Origin: Gammaproteobacteria bacterium Milos-ODIII6
GTDB lineage: Bacteria; Pseudomonadota; Gammaproteobacteria; Chromatiales; Chromatiaceae
Direction: 5' to 3'
Length of the DNA: 64,000 nt
NCBI GenBank assembly: GCA_029228645.1
Contig: JAPTHR010000005.1
Location: 62,020 to 126,019 of the forward strand
Below the pieces are notes generated by a model, which made no database searches, was not told the DNA's origin, and saw only the letters and a program-made list of their open reading frames with translations. Positions 60,036-64,000 of this stretch are shown one piece after another. The position numbers and the translations under genes are program-made. The number at the start of each line of letters is the position of its first letter. Within the stretch, counting starts at the first letter, position 1.

Positions 60036-60989
60036 ATGTTTGAGTGGTTTGCCAACCAGGTCGTGTATGCCGGAATGGGTCTGTCACCCGATTCAGATCT
60101 GGGTGCAGCGGTGCATTTCTTTGTCATGGATGTCGCAAAGATCTTCGCCTTGCTGGTGATCGTGATTTACCTCATGGGACTGCTGCGCGCCCTGTTGTCG
60201 CCGGAGAGAGTCCGGGATTTTGTGCGTGGTCGCCCTGACTGGCAGGCACGCGGCTTTGCGGTGACCTTGGGAGCTGCCACGCCTTTCTGTTCCTGTTCCT
60301 CGGTGCCCTTGTTTATTGGATTTGTCGAGGCCGGCATCCCGCTGGGTGTGACTTTCTCGTTCCTGATTGCCAGCCCGATGATCAACGAGGTCGCGGCGGT
60401 GATCCTGGTCGGCATACTGGGTTGGAAGCTGGCTGCCCTTTATGTGCTGGCTGGATTGTTGGTGGCCTGGTTCGGTGGGCTTGCCATGCAGGCATTCAAA
60501 CCGGAACGCTGGGTTGAGGGCTACGTCTGGAAAATCCAGATGGGACAGGCCAATCTGCCCGAGCCGGACAAATCCTTTGCCGGACGACATCGCTACGCTG
60601 TCGCGGAGGTCCGGGAGATTGTCGGGCGCATCTGGAAATGGGTGCTGCTGGGCATAGGGGTCGGGGCGCTGTTCCACGGCTTTGTCCCGGAGGAGTGGGT
60701 CGGTGAAAACCTGGGTGGTGATGCCTGGTACACCGTGCCCGTTGCGGTGATCATGGGCATTCCGCTGTATTCCAATGCCACCGGGGTAATCCCGGTCGCC
60801 GAGGCGATGCTGAGCAAGGGTGTCGCAGTGGGAACCACCCTGGCCCTGATGATGAGCGTGGCCGCCCTGTCGCTGCCGGAGATGCTTATCCTGCGTAAAG
60901 TCATCAAGTGGCAGGCGCTGGCCCTGTTTGCCGGCGTGCTCGCTGTAGCGTTCACCCTGGTCGGTTGGGCATTCAACGCGCTTACCTGA
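60036..60989 (+). CDS. Permease of the ArsP/DUF318 family
   Basis: A 317-residue membrane protein with about 8 helices and the family motif TPFCSCSSVPLFIGF (Cys85, Cys87). Family members export trivalent organoarsenicals (ArsP), and others have been tied to different substrates. A second conserved block is GIPLYSNATGVIPVAEAML. The start MFEWFANQVVYAGMG fits family N termini and has GAGAG upstream; ATG 59979 lies in the loop of a small hairpin (ATCAGG-AATG-CCTGAT) and is less likely. It closes the operon-like run that starts with arsR. Confidence 0.87.
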   Translation: MFEWFANQVVYAGMGLSPDSDLGAAVHFFVMDVAKIFALLVIVIYLMGLLRALLSPERVRDFVRGRPDWQARGFAVTLGAATPFCSCSSVPLFIGFVEAGIPLGVTFSFLIASPMINEVAAVILVGILGWKLAALYVLAGLLVAWFGGLAMQAFKPERWVEGYVWKIQMGQANLPEPDKSFAGRHRYAVAEVREIVGRIWKWVLLGIGVGALFHGFVPEEWVGENLGGDAWYTVPVAVIMGIPLYSNATGVIPVAEAMLSKGVAVGTTLALMMSVAALSLPEMLILRKVIKWQALALFAGVLAVAFTLVGWAFNALT

Positions 60990-61105
60990 GTCTCGCGAGC
61001 TTTTGCAGAGGTGGCGCAGGAATTGACCCTCGCCGGTGCAGGCGCTGACGATGTGATTACCCGGCGTCGGCAGTCTGAACCGCCGCGGACGGTCTTTGCG
61101 CCGGG

Positions 61106-61954
61106 TCAGATATACAGGATACCGTCACGCCGGTTGTGCAGGGGGTCCTGATCCTCGGTAAGACCCCGGATGCGCGCTTCAACCCGGATGGCGCTCATCA
61201 GCTCATTGTCGATCACCTCAGGGTACATCGAGAAAAAGCGGGCCACCTCTTTGGCATGAGGGCGGGACGCCTGTTCCATGCGCAGGCGATCCCCCTGTTC
61301 GAGTCCGTGCAGCATCAGCAAGCGGGTTGATTGGCGGGTGATGTAGCGTTGGCACAGCGCGCGATCCTCCTCGTTTTCCCAGTCTTCACGGAGCAGCAAA
61401 GCAGGAAAAGTATCCGGCTCGCTCGGTCGGCGCCGGAACCAGCGGGCCTTGGGTTTGGAGCCGGCCCGCTCTGCAACCAGCCTTTCGAGCCGATAATTGA
61501 CCGGCGCAAGGTTGCCTGAGCGCTCATCCTCGGTGGATTCGATCGGCATCACGGCGGCGGGTAGCGCTGTCCATTCCGGGTGAACCGGGAAGGTGCTCAT
61601 CTGCTCGGCCTTGGTGCAGCTGAATATCAATGCCAGCGGGGATTCGTCCATCGGGTCGAGCAGCCAGTATTCGAACTCGTCGGCGGCCGTGAATGGCAGC
61701 GTCGCATCGGCAAGGTATCCGGTCAGTTCCAGTATCCGCTCATCGATCGCGTGCCCTTCGTGAGTGCCTTGTTCGCTGAGGCGCGACAGTTCGCTGTGCC
61801 GAATATAGGCGACCCGCCGGAAGTTGGCCGCCTGCAGGAAATGGATTTCCCAGCTTTTGCCATCCATGCTGACAGCCCTCGCACGCTCCGACTCCGCGAT
61901 TTGCACCAGTCCGGAATAGGGTGGCATGAGACGCTGGGAATATGATCTGACCAT
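61106..61954 (-). CDS. Uncharacterised cytoplasmic protein
   Basis: A 282-residue protein (MVRSYSQRLMPPYSGLVQIA and onward) with no signal peptide, membrane span or motif I recognise. It has a Pro-rich mid-section and a basic patch SKPKARWFRRR; the C-terminal quarter is helical (LMLHGLEQGDRLRMEQ). The start is set at MVRSYSQ with GGAG about 11 bases upstream; the frame is open 63 bases further. It is oriented against the ars operon. Base use is like neighbouring genes, so it is probably native. Confidence 0.65.
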   Translation of the reverse strand: MVRSYSQRLMPPYSGLVQIAESERARAVSMDGKSWEIHFLQAANFRRVAYIRHSELSRLSEQGTHEGHAIDERILELTGYLADATLPFTAADEFEYWLLDPMDESPLALIFSCTKAEQMSTFPVHPEWTALPAAVMPIESTEDERSGNLAPVNYRLERLVAERAGSKPKARWFRRRPSEPDTFPALLLREDWENEEDRALCQRYITRQSTRLLMLHGLEQGDRLRMEQASRPHAKEVARFFSMYPEVIDNELMSAIRVEARIRGLTEDQDPLHNRRDGILYI

Positions 61955-62133
61955 GGTGATTGCCTGCTCCTGATTCCATTGGCGAAAACGACATCGCTCG
62001 CAGTCGATTCGCAGCAACGGATCCGGTAAGTGCTTAACACGAATAATGATGTGGACATTGTATTCGCCGAGACGCTGCGCCGGCAGTGGAATCAGTTAAT
62101 ATCCGCGCACTAGCTGTCGAGGACACCGAATCA

Positions 62134-62469
62134 ATGCCAAAGTACATTTTTATCTATCTCGGGGGAGAAACGCCGGCGAGCCCGGGAGAGGCGAAGCAAC
62201 ACTTCATGGACTACGAGAACTGGCTGAGATCCCTGGGGAGCGCGGTGGTAAGCCCGGCGATTCCTTTCAAGGACACGCACACGGTGCAGCCCGACGGCAA
62301 AATAGAGCCGGGTACCACCACGGGGATGTCCGGCATGAGTATCATCCAGATGGCAACGATGGAGAAGGCCTTGGAGGCGGCAAAAGCCTGCCCCTTCCTC
62401 GCAATTGGCGGCACCCTCGAGGTGTCGGAAATGCTCGAGGTGGCGCCGCCGACCAACAAGCCGAACTGA
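62134..62469 (+). CDS. YCII-related (YciI-like) domain protein
   Basis: A 111-residue protein resembling the YCII-related family of small, dimeric ferredoxin-like enzymes and putative stress proteins: MPKYIFIYLGGETPASPGEA at the start, then YENWLRSLGSAVVSPAIPF and AKACPFLAIGGTLEVSEML. The start at MPKYIF is chosen over longer frames. Divergent from the 282-residue gene. Function in this family is generally unproven. Confidence 0.8.
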   Translation: MPKYIFIYLGGETPASPGEAKQHFMDYENWLRSLGSAVVSPAIPFKDTHTVQPDGKIEPGTTTGMSGMSIIQMATMEKALEAAKACPFLAIGGTLEVSEMLEVAPPTNKPN

Positions 62470-62532
62470 CGCCGGGCACTGTCAACTCTTCACGGGATAA
62501 ATCCTGTTGTCAGCAGGCGAGGGCGCAGAGAC

Positions 62533-62853
62533 ATGGGTGACACACTGGTACAAAAACATCTTTTTCACGGCACACAGGAATTACGCATTCTTGACGATGT
62601 GGTGAAGGTGAAGATCAGTAAACCGCTACGGGGGGAGAAGGAGCTGGACTTCGTTCTCGCGTCGCTCAATCCGGAACCGGTCCTGAAAGACAACCGTCTG
62701 GAGTTCTACGGACGGGTAAAATGCGGGCCGATGATATCGCTGTACCTCAACAAGCCTGATCCGGAAACCTTCGACGCCTTCGTCGCAGAGCTAACGACCC
62801 GTATCCGCAAGGAGTACGGTGCCTTCACCGGTTGGAAAGACCCATCTGCTTGA
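62533..62853 (+). CDS. Uncharacterised protein, paralogue A of a tandem pair
   Basis: A 106-residue protein (MGDTLVQKHLFHGTQELRIL and onward) I do not recognise. It shares most of its length with the N-terminal half of the next gene: QKHLFHGT versus QKHLLKGT, SLNPEPVL versus VLNPEPVI, and a final EYGAFTG versus EYNVFSG. So the two arose by duplication of one domain of about 95 residues, rich in beta-strand-like alternation. GAGGGCGCAGAG lies upstream. Confidence 0.72.
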   Translation: MGDTLVQKHLFHGTQELRILDDVVKVKISKPLRGEKELDFVLASLNPEPVLKDNRLEFYGRVKCGPMISLYLNKPDPETFDAFVAELTTRIRKEYGAFTGWKDPSA

Positions 62854-62902
62854 GCCAAGGCATGATCAACAGCCGCCGTATCCGCCACCAATAGTGGGAA
62901 GC

Positions 62903-63541
62903 ATGGTTACTACACTTATCCAGAAGCACCTCCTGAAAGGCACCTACGAGTTCGAGATCGCCGGTGAGCAACTGAACGTACGCATCAAGGCGCCATTCAA
63001 GGGAGAGGAAACGCTCAGCGTCATGCTGACGGTGCTCAATCCCGAGCCGGTGATCAGCAAGTCGGGTCTCGATTTCGTGAGCCGCGTGAATGGCGAACCC
63101 CTGGTCTCACTGATGCTGGCCAAACCCAATCCCAAGGTGTTCAACGAGTTCGTCAACACGCTAAAGGAGCGTGCTGCGGTGGAGTACAACGTGTTCTCCG
63201 GTCTCAGGCCGGGGGGCGCAGCCGAAGGAATTCAGACCAATGTCTTCGAAGAACCACCCGAGTTCGAAGAACCCGGTGATGATGCCGCACTGCCCAGGAG
63301 GCCAGTGGATGTCGAGCAGGTCGATATTGCGATTCGTATGCTTGAGACGCACCTCGGTGCCGATCAGACAAGCGAGTTGATCGACGCTCTTCAGGTGTTG
63401 CGATCGGCGCCAGAAGAAGACGCAAACCTTGATCAGGTTTTGAGGGTGTTCAGCGGGCTGGGTCCAAGCCAGGGCGCGGTACTGACCTACGCGCCTTATC
63501 TCTCATTCCTGATGTCTGGAGATTCTTTCGGCAGGGACTGA
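62903..63541 (+). CDS. Uncharacterised protein, paralogue B with C-terminal extension
   Basis: A 212-residue protein. Residues 1-105 repeat the domain of the previous gene; then an acidic linker (NVFEEPPEFEEPGDDAALPR) and a second segment from about residue 138 (VEQVDIAIRMLETHLGADQT and following, ending SFLMSGDSFGRD) with helical, TPR-like character. No known domain was recognised. The start MVTTLIQKHLLKG matches the paralogue; an upstream extension is not conserved. Confidence 0.72.
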   Translation: MVTTLIQKHLLKGTYEFEIAGEQLNVRIKAPFKGEETLSVMLTVLNPEPVISKSGLDFVSRVNGEPLVSLMLAKPNPKVFNEFVNTLKERAAVEYNVFSGLRPGGAAEGIQTNVFEEPPEFEEPGDDAALPRRPVDVEQVDIAIRMLETHLGADQTSELIDALQVLRSAPEEDANLDQVLRVFSGLGPSQGAVLTYAPYLSFLMSGDSFGRD

Positions 63542-63587
63542 GTGGCCGCAGAGCGCGGCTGTGATGGGTCGTGTTGCAACAGGGATT

Positions 63588-63618
63588 GGCTACGCGGGCC
63601 GGGCTGGCTCGCGTAGCC
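63588..63618. terminator. Hairpin between paralogue B and the small convergent gene
   Basis: GGCTACGCG (63588-63596) and CGCGTAGCC (63610-63618) form a perfect 9-bp stem with a 13-base loop between two converging genes. It may serve as a bidirectional terminator, but no T-run is visible on either strand. Confidence 0.45.
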
Positions 63619-63625
63619 ACGCAGA

Positions 63626-63787
63626 TCAGGGGCGCTTCGGCGTCTTGTATTCCGCTTCTTTCTGGAACGACTCCCAGATGGTGTCGTACCCGACGTAGCC
63701 TTGCTCGTTGGGTTCTTTCTGACGGGTGGTCAGAAACTCCGCATGGCCGGTAGGAACTTTTGGGCGCTCTTTCTTTTGCTCACTCAT
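63626..63787 (-). CDS. Small 53-residue hypothetical protein
   Basis: A 53-residue frame (MSEQKKERPKVPTGHAEFLT and onward, ending EYKTPKRP) with a good ribosome site, AGAGGTGAT, 3 bases before ATG. It is highly charged, with no membrane span or signal peptide, and carries a GYVGYDTIWESFQKEAEY segment. I do not recognise it. It is shorter than most gene-finder cut-offs. The region between it and the window end shows no other gene. Confidence 0.6.
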   Translation of the reverse strand: MSEQKKERPKVPTGHAEFLTTRQKEPNEQGYVGYDTIWESFQKEAEYKTPKRP

Positions 63788-64000
63788 GTATCACCTCTAA
63801 TAGCGAGACTGCGAGATGGCCGTTGCAGGAAATAGCAGCTGAAAACCATCGCAATTCCGCATTGTTCCATTTTTTGACCACGAAGAGAATCCCGAATCGT
63901 GTTGAATGCCCGCGCGGAGCCCGGCGGGCGGCGCTACCGGTTCGGCAGTTGAGGGGTACATCGGCAGGATCCTTCCTGCGCGGCGCCGGGACGAATGTCC

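Noticed and set aside
63788-64000. A 54-codon minus-strand frame near the window end
   Set aside because: No ribosome site, low-complexity composition, and no recognisable sequence; not supported.

Overview
The window is a GC-rich chromosomal segment of a gammaproteobacterium. Gene order is the main evidence. The runs leuC-leuD-leuB-asd-fimV-truA-trpFBA-accD-folC-dedD-cvpA-purF-metZ and carAB-greA-yhbY-rlmE-ftsH-folP-glmM-tpiA-secG-tRNA-Leu-nuoA-N-tRNA-fMet are typical of Pseudomonas-like and Chromatiales-like lineages. The trpB and trpA genes inside the first run, and metZ rather than metB, fit a purple-sulfur or sulfur-oxidiser relative better than an enteric bacterium. This placement is an inference from synteny, not from a search.

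Layout. (1) 1-18.3 kb: leucine, aspartate-semialdehyde, tryptophan, fatty-acid, folate, purine and methionine biosynthesis, plus the polar organiser FimV. (2) 18.4-29.4 kb: mixed genes. These are a LysR regulator divergent from aconitase acnB, an orphan FliK-like/FlhB-C-like pair, a CPA2-type antiporter, trmO, divergent cnoX and trxC, and a hemerythrin-like protein. (3) 29.5-41.8 kb: carAB, transcription and ribosome maturation genes, ftsH, folP, glmM, tpiA, secG and tRNA-Leu(GAG). (4) 41.9-56.5 kb: a complete 14-gene nuo operon (complex I) behind a good sigma70-like promoter. (5) 56.5-64 kb: an accessory region after the initiator tRNA. The rimP-nusA-infB genes often found there are absent. 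Instead there are tRNA-derived repeat fragments, then an arsR-led operon: arsR, an internally deleted acr3, a periplasmic rhodanese, a metallo-beta-lactamase-fold protein, a GDCCVxC protein, a mini-thioredoxin and an ArsP-type permease. Several uncharacterised genes follow, including a tandem paralogous pair and a 53-residue ORF.

A family of long inverted repeats, with arms like AACCGCAAAGGACGCCAAGG, sits between several housekeeping genes (leuC/leuD, leuD/leuB, leuB/asd, carA/carB, greA/yhbY). One copy encloses a GxxExxY-family gene. Another is present as three tandem units of about 192 bp that include the ends of both convergent flanking genes. Together with the arsR-led operon these are the most unusual parts of the window.

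The last 210 bases or so, beyond the 53-residue gene, show no gene I can support. No insertion sequence, transposase, CRISPR array or rRNA was seen.
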